Assembly (NCBI RefSeq): GCF_900103185.1
Contig: NZ_FNJD01000001.1
Location: 186,001-250,000 of the forward strand
Source of the DNA: Sulfitobacter litoralis
Lineage (GTDB): Bacteria; Pseudomonadota; Alphaproteobacteria; Rhodobacterales; Rhodobacteraceae
DNA: 64,000 bases
Direction of reading: 5' to 3'
Program-made: the position numbers and the translations under genes
Notes under the pieces: model-generated
What the model was told of the DNA's origin: nothing
The model's input: the letters and a program-made list of their open reading frames with translations, nothing else
Databases searched by the model: none
Shown here: piece by piece, positions 35,180-45,136 of the stretch
Numbering within the stretch: position 1 is the stretch's first letter
Layout of the letters: each line of letters opens with the position of its first letter

Positions 35180-36889
35180 ATGACCACCACACTCCCCCGC
35201 TCTGAATATGCAGCGATGTACGGCCCCACCACGGGCGACCGGCTACGGCTGGCTGACACCGATCTGATCATCGAGGTCGAACGCGATCTGACGACCTATG
35301 GCGAAGAGGTGAAGTTCGGCGGCGGCAAGGTAATCCGTGACGGCATGGGCCAGTCGCAGGTCACGCGGGCGAATGGTGCGGTGGATACCGTGATTACCAA
35401 CGCGCTGATCGTCGATCATTCGGGCATCTACAAGGCGGATGTCGCGCTGAAAGACGGGCGCATCGCGGCGATTGGCAAGGCGGGCAACCCCGACACCCAG
35501 CCCAACGTTGATATCATCATCGGACCGGGGACCGAGATCATCGCCGGCGAAGGGCGCATCCTGACCGCCGGCGGTTTCGACAGCCACATCCACTTTATCG
35601 CGCCCCAGCAAATGGAGGACGCACTCCACTCCGGTGTGACCACTTGCTTTGGCGGGGGCACCGGCCCTGCACATGGCACGCTTGCCACCACATGCACCCC
35701 CGGCCCGTGGCACATCGGGCGCATGTTGCAGGCAATGGACGGCGTGGTGATGAACATCGGCCTCGCGGGCAAGGGCAATGCCAGCCAGCCCGGTGCGCTG
35801 ATCGAAATGGTGAACGGCGGGGCCTGTGCGCTGAAGCTGCACGAAGATTGGGGCACCACCCCCGCCGCGATTGATTGCTGCCTGTCGGTCGCGGACGACA
35901 TGGACGTGCAGGTGATGATCCATACCGACACGTTGAATGAATCCGGCTTTGTCGAACATACGCTTGGCGCAATGAAGGGCCGGACCATCCACGCCTTCCA
36001 CACCGAGGGCGCGGGCGGCGGCCACGCCCCCGACATCATCAAGATTTGCGGCGAAGAGCACGTGCTGCCGTCTTCGACCAACCCGACACGCCCCTTCACA
36101 GTGAACACGCTCGAAGAGCATCTGGACATGCTGATGGTCTGTCACCACCTCGATAAATCCATCCCCGAAGACGTCGCCTTTGCCGAAAGCCGCATCAGAC
36201 GCGAGACGATTGCCGCCGAGGATATCCTGCATGACATCGGTGCGTTCTCTATCATCGCCTCTGACAGTCAGGCCATGGGCCGTGTGGGCGAGGTGCTGAT
36301 CCGCACGTGGCAGACCGCAGACAAGATGCGCAAGCAGCGCGGGCGCTTGCCGGAAGAAACCGCCGACAACGACAACTTCCGCGTCAAACGTTATATCGCG
36401 AAATACACGATCAACCCCGCCATCGCCCATGGTGTCAGCCGCGAGGTCGGGTCGATCGAGGTCGGCAAGAAGGCCGATCTGGTGCTGTGGAACCCCGCCT
36501 TTTTTGGGGTGAAGCCCGAAATGGTATTGATGTCGGGCATGATCGTCGTGGCGCAAATGGGCGACCCGAATGCGTCGATCCCCACGCCGCAACCGGTCTA
36601 TACCCGCCCGATGTTCGGGGCCTATGGCAGCGCGCTCCAACATTGCGCGGTGACCTTTATCTCGGAAGCCGCGCAATCGAACGGGCTGCGCGACAGCCTT
36701 GGCCTGCGCAAACAGACCATCGCGGTGCAAAACACCCGCAACATCGGCAAATCCGATCTGATCCATAATTCGGCCACCCCCAAGGTAGAGGTGAACCCCG
36801 AAACCTACGAAGTCCGCGCGGACGGCGAGCTGCTGACCTGCGCGCCCGCTGAAACCGTCCCCATGGCGCAACGCTATTTCATGTTCTGA
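35180..36889 (+). CDS. ureC: Urease subunit alpha (catalytic)
   Basis: 569 residues, full length. The nickel ligands and catalytic residues are present: HIHFIAPQQ (two His), the carbamylated Lys in [32 protein letters not shown], the flap [21 protein letters not shown] with the catalytic His, and [12 protein letters not shown] with the Asp ligand. It hydrolyses urea at a dinickel centre in the cytoplasm, giving ammonium for assimilation. GAGGAAAGAGAG precedes the ATG. Confidence 0.99.
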   Translation: MTTTLPRSEYAAMYGPTTGDRLRLADTDLIIEVERDLTTYGEEVKFGGGKVIRDGMGQSQVTRANGAVDTVITNALIVDHSGIYKADVALKDGRIAAIGKAGNPDTQPNVDIIIGPGTEIIAGEGRILTAGGFDSHIHFIAPQQMEDALHSGVTTCFGGGTGPAHGTLATTCTPGPWHIGRMLQAMDGVVMNIGLAGKGNASQPGALIEMVNGGACALKLHEDWGTTPAAIDCCLSVADDMDVQVMIHTDTLNESGFVEHTLGAMKGRTIHAFHTEGAGGGHAPDIIKICGEEHVLPSSTNPTRPFTVNTLEEHLDMLMVCHHLDKSIPEDVAFAESRIRRETIAAEDILHDIGAFSIIASDSQAMGRVGEVLIRTWQTADKMRKQRGRLPEETADNDNFRVKRYIAKYTINPAIAHGVSREVGSIEVGKKADLVLWNPAFFGVKPEMVLMSGMIVVAQMGDPNASIPTPQPVYTRPMFGAYGSALQHCAVTFISEAAQSNGLRDSLGLRKQTIAVQNTRNIGKSDLIHNSATPKVEVNPETYEVRADGELLTCAPAETVPMAQRYFMF

Positions 36890-36898
36890 GGCCCCTAG

Positions 36899-37351
36899 AT
36901 GACCGACCTTCCCCCCGCCCATACCATCAAGCGCCACGGCCAGTGGGACCATGCGGATGACAGTTGCGTGCTGACCTATGACGACCGCTTCCTGCGCCGC
37001 AAACGCTTGCTGACCAGCCATAACCGCGGGTTCCTCGTCGACCTCGCCCATACGGAATCGCTGAACCACGGCGATGCGTTCGAGCTTGAAGGCGGGCAGA
37101 TCATCGAAGTCATCGCCGCACGCGAAGCCCTGCTCGAGATCACCGGTACCGATCTGGTGCGTCTGGCATGGCATATCGGAAACCGGCACTGCCCCTGCCA
37201 GCTTGAACCGGGTCGGCTGTTGATCCAAAACGACCACGTGATCCGCGACATGCTGACAAAGCTCGGCGCGACGCTGCGCGATGTGTCCGAACCCTTCATT
37301 CCCGACGGCGGTGCCTATGGCCACGGTCGCACCCACAGCCACGCGCATTAG
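36899..37351 (+). CDS. ureE: Urease accessory protein UreE
   Basis: 150 residues. The metallochaperone core contains HNRGFLVDLAHTESLNHGDAFELE and the conserved metal-binding GNRHCPCQLEPGRLLIQNDHV. The C-terminus is His-rich (YGHGRTHSHAH), as in nickel-storing UreE proteins. It delivers nickel to the UreDFG complex. It starts 9 bp after ureC. Confidence 0.96.
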   Translation: MTDLPPAHTIKRHGQWDHADDSCVLTYDDRFLRRKRLLTSHNRGFLVDLAHTESLNHGDAFELEGGQIIEVIAAREALLEITGTDLVRLAWHIGNRHCPCQLEPGRLLIQNDHVIRDMLTKLGATLRDVSEPFIPDGGAYGHGRTHSHAH

Positions 37352-37363
37352 GCCGCTTTGACG

Positions 37364-37999
37364 ATGCAGACCCAAGCGCTGATCACATTGGCCCAATGGC
37401 TGTCGCCCAGCTTTCCCATCGGCGCGTTCAGCTATAGCCACGGGCTGGAAATGGCCGTGCAGGACGGCACCATTCACGATGCGGCCAGCCTTCAGGCGTG
37501 GCTCTCGGATCTCATCACCCACGGTGCGGGCCGGACTGATGCGATCCTGCTGAACGCTGGCTTTGCGGGCAAGGGGGTGGACGAGGTGGATGCGCTGGCG
37601 CGCGCGCTGGCACCCTCGTCGGAGCGACTGACAGAGATGACCCAACAGGGCGCGGCTTTTGTGCGGGTGGTCAATGACGTCTGGGGGCATGAGCTCCCCG
37701 ACCTGACGCTGCCCGTCGCCTTTGGCGCGGCCTGCACAGCGCAGGGCTTGCCTGTGGATCAAGGCGCGCAGCTGTTCCTGCACGCCTTCGTCAGCGCGCT
37801 GGTGTCTGCCGCGATCCGTGCGGTGCCGTTGGGGCAAACGGACGGGCAGCGGGTCATCACCGCCCTTGCCCCTTTGTGCCACCAAACAGTGACGCTGGCC
37901 CTGTCACAAACCGTCGACGATATCGGCAGCGCCTGTTTTCTGGCCGATATCGCATCGATGCGACATGAAACGCTTTACTCTAGGATGTTCCAGACATGA
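37364..37999 (+). CDS. ureF: Urease accessory protein UreF
   Basis: 211 residues, all helical. [26 protein letters not shown] is the UreF signature and [13 protein letters not shown] ends the protein as usual. It forms the activation complex with UreD and UreG. I start at the ATG at 37364; a TTG two codons upstream is also open. The stop overlaps the ureG start by four bases (ATGA). Confidence 0.96.
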   Translation: MQTQALITLAQWLSPSFPIGAFSYSHGLEMAVQDGTIHDAASLQAWLSDLITHGAGRTDAILLNAGFAGKGVDEVDALARALAPSSERLTEMTQQGAAFVRVVNDVWGHELPDLTLPVAFGAACTAQGLPVDQGAQLFLHAFVSALVSAAIRAVPLGQTDGQRVITALAPLCHQTVTLALSQTVDDIGSACFLADIASMRHETLYSRMFQT

Positions 38000-38625
38000 C
38001 CTCTCCCCATGGACCGCTTCGTATTGGCATTGGTGGCCCCGTTGGCGCGGGCAAGACCACGACGACCGCCGCGCTGTGCCGCGCCATGCGCGACCATTGG
38101 TCAATCGGCGTGATCACCAATGATATCTACACCCAAGAGGACGCCGAAGCGCTCATGCGGCTTCAAGTCCTGCCGCAAGACCGGATCATCGGTGTCGAAA
38201 CCGGCGGCTGCCCACATACTGCTATCCGCGAAGATGCCTCGATCAATCTTGCCGCCATCGCGCGGATGCGTGATCGCCATCCCGATCTGGACTGTGTGCT
38301 GATCGAATCCGGCGGCGATAACCTGTCTGCGACCTTCAGTCCCGAGCTGGCAGATGTGACGCTTTACGTGATCGATGTGGCCGCAGGCGAAGAAATCCCG
38401 CGCAAGGGCGGGCCGGCGATTACAAAGTCAGACATCCTGATCATCAATAAAACAGACCTCGCGCCGCATGTGGGCGCGTCGCTTGAGGTGATGGATCGTG
38501 ATGCAAAACGGATGCGCGGTGATCTGCCCTATCTCTTTGCAGAGATGAAACACGATAGGGGTGTGGCAGAGTTGCTGGACCTGATTGTCAAAATCGGAGG
38601 CCTTCGTCCGGTTCCCGAAAATTAA
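37996..38625 (+). CDS. ureG: Urease accessory GTPase UreG
   Basis: 209 residues. P-loop [17 protein letters not shown], the nickel-binding Cys-Pro-His motif ([17 protein letters not shown]), [17 protein letters not shown], and the guanine-specificity NKTDLAP. GTP hydrolysis drives nickel insertion into urease. It is the last gene of the operon; no clear terminator follows. Confidence 0.98.
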   Translation: MTSPHGPLRIGIGGPVGAGKTTTTAALCRAMRDHWSIGVITNDIYTQEDAEALMRLQVLPQDRIIGVETGGCPHTAIREDASINLAAIARMRDRHPDLDCVLIESGGDNLSATFSPELADVTLYVIDVAAGEEIPRKGGPAITKSDILIINKTDLAPHVGASLEVMDRDAKRMRGDLPYLFAEMKHDRGVAELLDLIVKIGGLRPVPEN

Positions 38626-38758
38626 CAATTTGCAATAATACTGGCGGAATTTTGCCCACAGGAATCCAGACGCTTTGATTTTGGCCAAGAATCGCGGAAT
38701 GTCTGCCGGACTTTACTGGGACAGTAAGGTGAGTGGAAACGAGCAGCAGGACAGATAA

Positions 38759-39379
38759 ATGAGCGTGAAACGCCAGTGGACGTCGAAAATCGGTATTTCA
38801 ATTTTGTCCGCAGCCCTGCTGCTGACAGCGGCCTGTGCCCGCGGCCCGGTTGAGGTTCAAACCATCAGCCAAGCGGGCATCAACCCTGACCTACACGCCA
38901 TGGCGATCCGCGAAGTTCGCGTTCTGCAATCCAAAGGCCAGCGCGTTTGGTGCGTACCCTTCGCGCGCAACGCCAGCGGTGTCCAAATCCGCGGCAACGC
39001 CAACACTTGGTGGGCCAAAGCCAACGGTCTTTACGAGCGCGGCACAAAACCCGCTGTTGGCGCCGTCATGGCGTTCAAAGGCACCCGCCGGAACCCGATG
39101 GGCCATGTCGCCGTGGTCTCCGAAGTTGTTTCCCCCCGCGAGATCAAGGTTGATCACGCCAACTGGAAGCGCAACAAGATCTCTCTGGCGATGACCGTCA
39201 AAGACGTGTCGCCCCGCAATGACTGGTCCGATGTGCGGCTGGAAAGTCAGGCTGGTTCATTCGGCAGCGTTTATCCGATCAACGGGTTTATCTATCCCAA
39301 CACGAAAAAGGGCCCGTCCAACGAGATGGCCCAGGCCCCCGTGTTTGCATTTTCAGCGACACCGACACAAAGCAACTAA
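38759..39379 (+). CDS. CHAP-domain lipoprotein (putative peptidoglycan amidase/endopeptidase)
   Basis: 206 residues. The signal ends in a lipobox (LLLTAACARG), so the protein is probably lipidated at that Cys. The CHAP domain has the catalytic Cys in RVWCVPFARNASG and the His in NPMGHVAVVSEV, with the third polar residue in VDHANWKRNKI. Such cysteine peptidases cut cell-wall peptides or amide bonds. It follows ureG by 133 bp with its own start (GCAGGACAGATAA). The substrate is not known. Confidence 0.85.
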   Translation: MSVKRQWTSKIGISILSAALLLTAACARGPVEVQTISQAGINPDLHAMAIREVRVLQSKGQRVWCVPFARNASGVQIRGNANTWWAKANGLYERGTKPAVGAVMAFKGTRRNPMGHVAVVSEVVSPREIKVDHANWKRNKISLAMTVKDVSPRNDWSDVRLESQAGSFGSVYPINGFIYPNTKKGPSNEMAQAPVFAFSATPTQSN

Positions 39380-39464
39380 TCAGCGGGGCGGCAACGCTCC
39401 TCATGGTTGCAAATCTGCTGACACTGGCGTTGGGTAGGCACACCTAGATAACAGGATGCCCCCA

Positions 39465-41033
39465 ATGACCCAGCAGCAAAACGCCTCTTGGCAGATCACC
39501 AAACCCGCAACCCGCAGCCGCAAAGGCATCGTCGCGTCGCAAAGCCGTGTGGCGGCTCAGGTCGGGGCGGATGTCATGGCGCAAGGCGGCAATGCGGTGG
39601 ATGCCGCCATTGCCACCTCCTTTGCGCTTGGGGCGGCTGAACCGTGGATGAGCGGAATGGGTGGCGGCGGCTTTATGGTCGTGCGTATGGCCGGCGAGAA
39701 GACTGCCAAAGTCATTGAGTTCGGAATGAAATCCCCCAAGGGGCTGGATGTTGCCGACTATCCAATCGTCGGTGGCAAGGCGAGCGATCTGTTTCCGTGG
39801 CCTTCCGTGCTGGACGATCGCAACGTTTTCGGGGCCAAGGCGATTGCAATTCCTGGTCAGGTCGCAGGCATGGGGCTGGCGCATGAACGCTTTGCCACGA
39901 AGCCCTGGGCCGATCTGCTCGCCCCTGCGATCAAGCTTGCCGATGCGGGGCTGCCCGTCGATTGGTATACGCAGCTGATCCTTGGTGGATCGGCCAAAGA
40001 CCTCGCCCCCTTCCCCGCCTCGGCCGAGACGTTCCTTAATGAAGACGGCTTTCCGAAATCCTCGGGGTGGACCGCCTTGGGCGAGACGACATGCGACCTG
40101 AGCCGTCTTGCGGCATCGCTGCGCACCGTGGCAACAGATGGGCCGCGTGCATTTTACGAAGGGCCGCTGGCGCAGTCGATTGTCGCGGATTTGCAAGCGG
40201 CGGGCGGACACCATGCGGCAGAGGATCTGGCGCAATATCAGGCGACACTGGTCGATGCGATGCACTATGCCTATCGCGACCACGAGGTGATCGCCACGCC
40301 GACGCTGACCGCAGGCCCCACCATGCGCCGCGCACTTGATCTTATGACGGCTTGGCAGCCCGGCACTGACACCCCCGACGCCGATGCGTTCATCGCCTAT
40401 GACCGCGCCATCCGGCAGGCCAATCAGGAACGCTATGATACGATGGGCGATACCGAACATGAACCGGATCCGTCCTGCACCACACACTTTAGTGTCGTGG
40501 ACGAAGCGGGCAATATGGTCGCCGTCACGCAAACGCTGCTGTCGATCTTTGGCTCGCGGATGATGCTGCCGCAATCCGGCATCCTGATGAACAACGGTAT
40601 CATGTGGTTCGACCCCGAACAGGGCAAGCCGAACTCGCTCGGGCCAAACAAGCGTTGCCTTGCCAATATGTGCCCCACCCTGCTGCACCGCGCTGATGGC
40701 TCGCAGTTCGCGCTTGGTGCATCTGGCGGGCGCAAGATCATGCCCGCGGTGGTCGAGCTGACGTCGCTCCTGCTCGATTACGGGATGGATCTGGAAACCG
40801 CCTTTCACGCGCCGCGCACGGATATGAGCCTTGCCGATATCACCATCGTGGATCAGGCGCTCCCGCCGCAGGTGATCGCGACGTTGAAAGAGACGCTGGA
40901 AAACGTCGTGACTGCACCGCGCACGATCTTCCCCTATCACTTCGCCTGCCCCTCTGCTGTCGGCCGAAAGGGAGATGAAAACACCGGCGCGACAGAGGTG
41001 ATGTCGGCGTGGGGGGATGCGATCAGCGCCTGA
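39465..41033 (+). CDS. ggt: Gamma-glutamyltransferase family protein
   Basis: 522 residues. RSRKGIVASQSRVAAQVGADVMAQGGNAVDAA is the family start. The autocleavage site is the Thr in SCTTHFSVVDEAGNMVA, which becomes the nucleophile of the small subunit. MCPTLLHRADGSQFALGASGGRKI forms the oxyanion/glutamyl pocket. It moves or hydrolyses gamma-glutamyl groups, for example from glutathione. No signal peptide is seen, unusual for classical periplasmic GGT, so it is likely the cytoplasmic-type branch or an acylase-like relative. An ATG 9 bp upstream is an alternative start; AGGA is better spaced for 39465. Confidence 0.88.
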   Translation: MTQQQNASWQITKPATRSRKGIVASQSRVAAQVGADVMAQGGNAVDAAIATSFALGAAEPWMSGMGGGGFMVVRMAGEKTAKVIEFGMKSPKGLDVADYPIVGGKASDLFPWPSVLDDRNVFGAKAIAIPGQVAGMGLAHERFATKPWADLLAPAIKLADAGLPVDWYTQLILGGSAKDLAPFPASAETFLNEDGFPKSSGWTALGETTCDLSRLAASLRTVATDGPRAFYEGPLAQSIVADLQAAGGHHAAEDLAQYQATLVDAMHYAYRDHEVIATPTLTAGPTMRRALDLMTAWQPGTDTPDADAFIAYDRAIRQANQERYDTMGDTEHEPDPSCTTHFSVVDEAGNMVAVTQTLLSIFGSRMMLPQSGILMNNGIMWFDPEQGKPNSLGPNKRCLANMCPTLLHRADGSQFALGASGGRKIMPAVVELTSLLLDYGMDLETAFHAPRTDMSLADITIVDQALPPQVIATLKETLENVVTAPRTIFPYHFACPSAVGRKGDENTGATEVMSAWGDAISA

Positions 41034-41197
41034 AAGAAAGGCGGCGGAGCATAGCCGCTCTCACCTGTGCGCCTGACAAAGAGATGTACATTCGCGTCAT
41101 AACCGACTAGGGACGGGCGCAACACGTGGCTGGCGTATCCGCTTTTGCCGCGACGCGCGTATTTGTAGCGCGACATTTTCTCAGACAGGACAATCCC

Positions 41198-43372
41198 TTG
41201 ATCCAAACCATCGCAGACGCGCTTGCCACCCAAGGCTATGATTCGCTTACCCCCGTCCAAGAGGCGGTTACCAACCCAGATCTGGTCGAAGCCGACCTTC
41301 TGGTGTCAGCCCAGACGGGGTCCGGCAAGACAGTGGCCTTTGGTCTGGCCATCGCACCGACCCTTTTGGGCGACGATGAAAAATTCGGACACGCTGGCGC
41401 GCCACTGGCGCTGATCATTGCACCGACCCGCGAATTGGCCATGCAGGTCAGCCGCGAACTGACGTGGCTGTATGGCAAGGCCGGTGCGGTCGTGACCACC
41501 TGCGTTGGCGGCATGGACACACGCACCGAACGCCGTGCGCTGGACCGTGGCGCACATATCGTCGTCGCGACACCGGGCCGCCTGTGCGACCACATCAAAC
41601 GCAACAACATCAACCTGTCCGACATCCGCGCCGTGGTGCTGGATGAAGCGGACGAGATGCTTGATCTGGGTTTCCGCGAAGAGCTGGAATTCATCCTCTC
41701 CGAAGCGCCGGAAGAGCGCCGCACATTGTTGTTCTCGGCCACCGTGCCTGCGGCGATTGCCAAGCTGGCCAAATCCTACCAGCGTGATGCGCAGCGCGTC
41801 GAAACCGTAGGCGAAAAGAAACAACACGCCGACATCGAATACCGTGCGCTGAACGTGCACCCGCGTGATACCGAAAACGCTATCATCAACGTGCTGCGGT
41901 ACTACGAGGCAAAGAACGCCATCGTCTTCTGCAACACCCGCGCCGCCGTTGCGCGCCTCACCACCCGCTTTACCAACCGTGGTTTTTCGGTCGTGGCACT
42001 GTCGGGCGAACTGACGCAGTCTGAACGGACCAACGCGCTGCAAGCGCTGCGCGACGGACGGGCCCGCGTTTGTATCGCGACAGATGTGGCCGCACGTGGC
42101 ATCGATTTGCCCAACCTTGAACTGGTTGTGCATGCTGATCTGCCGTCGAACTCTGACACGTTGCTGCACCGGTCGGGCCGTACCGGCCGTGCGGGTCGCA
42201 AGGGTGTGTCCGCCCTGATCGTCCCTGCCAAGATGCGCAGCAAAGCCAACCGCCTGATTGGTGGTGCCAAACTGAAAGTCGAATGGGCCAACCCGCCCTC
42301 CGCCGAAGAAGTGAACGCCGAAGACGAAAAGCGCTTGTTGGCCGATTCCGCTTGGTCGAACCCGATCCCCGATGATGCAGCGGGCTTTGTTGCGAACCTC
42401 GTGGATCAGTTCAGCCCCGAGCAACTGGCCACCGCTTTTGTGAACCTCTATCGTGCGCGCCAGTCGGCACCCGAGCAGTTGGCAGAGCCCGGCACACCAG
42501 CGGATGAACGCCCCCGTGGCGACTTTGGTCCGTCGGTCTGGTTCTCGATCTCGATCGGGCGCAACGACGAAGCCGAACCGCGTACGATCTTGCCGATGAT
42601 CTGCCGTATGGGCGATCTGACCAAGGATGACGTGGGCGCGATCCGTGTGCAGCCAAGCCATACTTTTGTCGAAATCCTCGCGACGTCGGCTGATAAATTC
42701 ACCACCGCCCTTGGCCCCGAAATGAAAGTCGAAGACGGCGCTGTTGTGACCAAGCTCGACAAGGCTCCTGATCTGTCGCGCGGGCCCAAGCCCGGCGGCC
42801 GCGGCCCGAAACCCCAGCGTGGCGGTTCGCGTTTTGATGACAACGCGCGCCCGGATCGCGGGCCGCGCCCGGACCGTGCACCTTACGATCCCGACGCGCC
42901 ACGCGCACCGCGCAAACCCCGTGCGGCGGGCACCGAAGAGGCCTCGGTCTCTTATGACAAGCCACGCGGGCCACGCCCCGACAAAGGGTTCGACAAACCA
43001 CGCGGCGACAAGCCCAAGTTTGACAAGCCCAAGGCCCCCAAAGGTGAACGCCCGCCCAAGTCGCACAAGACCGAACGGTCCCCAATGAAGCCCGGTGCCG
43101 CACCAAAGCCAAAGACTGCGGGCAAGCCCGACAGCTCTGACAAGCCCAAGGCCAAAGCCGTCTGGAAAAAAGACAAGCCGGCGGATCGCTCGGGTGGGGA
43201 CAGCAAGCCTGCGGGCGACAAGCCGTTTAAGGCGCGCGCGTCTGACCCTTCGAAACGTTTTGTCCCTCCGGGCAAAGTGGGTGCCAAGCCCAAGGGTGGA
43301 AAGCCTGCAGGCAAACCCGCCGGTGGCGACGCATCCCCCAAGCGCGGAAAATCGAGCTTTCGCCCGAAATAA
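41198..43372 (+). CDS. DEAD-box RNA helicase with DbpA-type RNA-binding domain and disordered tail
   Basis: About 724 residues. Helicase motifs in order: Q motif (LTPVQEAV), AQTGSGKT, PTRELA, TPGRL, VLDEADEML, SAT, ATDVAARGID, HRSGRTGR. A DbpA/CsdA-type RNA-binding domain follows (SISIGRNDEAEPRTILPMICRMGDLTKDD). The last 170 residues are Lys, Pro, Arg, Asp and Gly rich with repeated DKP motifs, plainly disordered. It probably unwinds structured RNA in ribosome assembly or decay in the cold. I prefer the TTG at 41198 with AGGACA 8 bp before it; a GTG at 41126 without a ribosome site is the alternative. Confidence 0.9.
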   Translation: MIQTIADALATQGYDSLTPVQEAVTNPDLVEADLLVSAQTGSGKTVAFGLAIAPTLLGDDEKFGHAGAPLALIIAPTRELAMQVSRELTWLYGKAGAVVTTCVGGMDTRTERRALDRGAHIVVATPGRLCDHIKRNNINLSDIRAVVLDEADEMLDLGFREELEFILSEAPEERRTLLFSATVPAAIAKLAKSYQRDAQRVETVGEKKQHADIEYRALNVHPRDTENAIINVLRYYEAKNAIVFCNTRAAVARLTTRFTNRGFSVVALSGELTQSERTNALQALRDGRARVCIATDVAARGIDLPNLELVVHADLPSNSDTLLHRSGRTGRAGRKGVSALIVPAKMRSKANRLIGGAKLKVEWANPPSAEEVNAEDEKRLLADSAWSNPIPDDAAGFVANLVDQFSPEQLATAFVNLYRARQSAPEQLAEPGTPADERPRGDFGPSVWFSISIGRNDEAEPRTILPMICRMGDLTKDDVGAIRVQPSHTFVEILATSADKFTTALGPEMKVEDGAVVTKLDKAPDLSRGPKPGGRGPKPQRGGSRFDDNARPDRGPRPDRAPYDPDAPRAPRKPRAAGTEEASVSYDKPRGPRPDKGFDKPRGDKPKFDKPKAPKGERPPKSHKTERSPMKPGAAPKPKTAGKPDSSDKPKAKAVWKKDKPADRSGGDSKPAGDKPFKARASDPSKRFVPPGKVGAKPKGGKPAGKPAGGDASPKRGKSSFRPK

Positions 43373-43429
43373 GCGCATAAGCGCACGCCCCGCGTAGAAC
43401 CGGGGAAATATAGATCAATCAAATGCTTA

Positions 43430-43463
43430 GGGGCTGGAATTTTAATCAATTCCAGCCCCTTTT
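43430..43463 (+). terminator. Strong terminator after the DEAD-box helicase
   Basis: A perfect 12-bp stem, GGGGCTGGAATT with AATTCCAGCCCC, has a 6-base loop and is followed by TTTT. Confidence 0.95.
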
Positions 43464-43560
43464 GCGTGCGTCACCCCCCCAAAGCTCCCCTGCGTGGCAG
43501 GTTTTTGCTTTTCAGAGGGGGACGTTGCTCCTAACAATCACTGCATAGGGACCGAAACAG

Positions 43561-43577
43561 GCGCAGGACGCCTGCGC
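43561..43577 (+). promoter_or_regulatory. Inverted repeat upstream of the aminotransferase gene
   Basis: GCGCAGG and CCTGCGC are perfect 7-bp arms around ACG, 66 bp before the aminotransferase start. It may be a protein-binding site or a leader hairpin; a second small repeat (GGTG...CACC) follows. No T run is present. Confidence 0.35.
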
Positions 43578-43642
43578 ACGGGCCGTTAGAAACAGGGTGC
43601 TTTGCCACCCGTCCCAATCCCAACCTCGGAAAGGTCACGCAC

Positions 43643-45040
43643 ATGGATGGTACATTTAGCGAAAACGATATCTCCCGTGTGGTCGAGGCAGATCGCGCGC
43701 ACATCTGGCACCACCTCAGCCAGCATAAAGCCTATGAAACCACCGACCCGCGCATCATCGTCGAAGGCAAGGGCATGCGTGTCTGGGATCAAAAGGGCAA
43801 AGAGCATCTGGACGCTGTGTCCGGTGGCGTCTGGACGGTCAACGTCGGCTATGGCCGCGAAAGCATCGCCAATGCGGTACGCGACCAGCTGATCAAGCTG
43901 AACTATTTCGCGGGCTCTGCCGGGTCCATTCCGGGGTCGATCTTTGCAGAAAAGCTGATCGCCAAGATGCCGGGCATGAGCCGTCTCTACTACTGCAACT
44001 CCGGCTCCGAGGCGAACGAGAAAGCCTTTAAAATGATCCGCCAGATCGCCCACAAACGCTATGGCGGCAAGAAGCACAAGATTCTCTATCGCGACCGTGA
44101 TTACCACGGCACGACCATCGCTTGCCTGTCTGCAGGCGGACAGGACGAACGGAACGCGCAATACGGCCCCTTTACTGATGGTTTCGTCCGCGTGCCCCAT
44201 TGTCTTGAGTATCGCAAGTTCGAACAGGACGGTGCCCCCGAGGATAACTACGGCATTTGGGCCGCCGACCAGATCGAGAAAATCATCCTTTCCGAAGGCC
44301 CCGATACCGTGGGCGGGCTCTGCCTTGAACCCGTTACAGCGGGCGGCGGTGTTATCACGCCTCCGGACGGCTATTGGGAACGCGTGCAGGAAATCTGCCG
44401 CAAATATGACGTTCTGCTGCACATCGACGAAGTCGTCTGCGGCGTCGGGCGTACCGGCGAATGGTTTGGCTATCAGCACTTTGGCATCCAGCCGGATATG
44501 GTCACAATGGCCAAAGGCGTCGCGTCGGGCTATGCGGCGATCGCCTGCCTTGTGACAACCGAAGAGGTGTTCAACCTGTTCAAGGACGACGCCAGCGATC
44601 CGATGAACTATTTCCGCGACATCTCGACGTTTGGCGGCTGTACCGCAGGCCCTACCGCCGCAATTGAAAACATGGCCATCATCGAGCGCGAGAACCTGCT
44701 GCAAAATACCTGCGACATGGGGCAATATATGCTCGAAGAGCTCGAAGAACTGTCGGACAAATACGATGTGATCGGTCAGGTGCGCGGCAAGGGTCTGTTC
44801 CTTGGCGCTGAGTTGGTCCAAGACCGCAGCACCCGCGTTCCCGTTGTCGAAGCGCAGATTCAAGCGGTCGTCGCAGACTGTATGGCGCAGGGCGTGATCA
44901 TCGGGGCGACCAACCGGTCGGTGCCGGGCAAGAACAACACCCTTTGCTTCAGCCCTGCGTTGATCGCGAAGAAGGACGATATTGATCAGATCATCGCGGC
45001 TGTAGACGGGGCAATGGGTCGGGTGTTCGGCAGCAAATAG
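43643..45040 (+). CDS. tpa: Class III aminotransferase, taurine--pyruvate aminotransferase-like
   Basis: 465 residues of fold-type I. The N-terminus (DRAHIWHHLSQHKAYETTDPR) and DAVSGGVWTVNVGYGRESIA strongly resemble Tpa. The core has YYCNSGSEANEKAFK, RDYHGTTIACLSAGG, the cofactor Asp in IDEVVCGVGRTGEWFG, and the Schiff-base Lys in TMAKGVASGY. Tpa moves the amino group of taurine to pyruvate giving sulfoacetaldehyde and alanine. No xsc, tauR or tauABC gene is adjacent, so another omega-amino substrate (hypotaurine, beta-alanine, polyamine) is possible. Confidence 0.75.
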   Translation: MDGTFSENDISRVVEADRAHIWHHLSQHKAYETTDPRIIVEGKGMRVWDQKGKEHLDAVSGGVWTVNVGYGRESIANAVRDQLIKLNYFAGSAGSIPGSIFAEKLIAKMPGMSRLYYCNSGSEANEKAFKMIRQIAHKRYGGKKHKILYRDRDYHGTTIACLSAGGQDERNAQYGPFTDGFVRVPHCLEYRKFEQDGAPEDNYGIWAADQIEKIILSEGPDTVGGLCLEPVTAGGGVITPPDGYWERVQEICRKYDVLLHIDEVVCGVGRTGEWFGYQHFGIQPDMVTMAKGVASGYAAIACLVTTEEVFNLFKDDASDPMNYFRDISTFGGCTAGPTAAIENMAIIERENLLQNTCDMGQYMLEELEELSDKYDVIGQVRGKGLFLGAELVQDRSTRVPVVEAQIQAVVADCMAQGVIIGATNRSVPGKNNTLCFSPALIAKKDDIDQIIAAVDGAMGRVFGSK

Positions 45041-45136
45041 GCTGCCGCTCCGGCACTTTGTTGCCGATCAAAATAATCTTACTGGAACCAAACCCGTCAC
45101 ATAGCGTTAAGTACTGAAGCTAGTATGGAGTATATC

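Noticed and set aside
35243-37885. 880-residue minus-strand open frame
   Set aside because: Antisense to ureC, ureE and ureF, all with catalytic or metal-binding motifs; the long frame results from high GC.
41306-43378. 690-residue minus-strand open frame
   Set aside because: Antisense to the DEAD-box helicase; no ribosome site and no domain.
43586-44863. 425-residue minus-strand open frame
   Set aside because: Antisense to the Tpa-like aminotransferase, which has all class III motifs.
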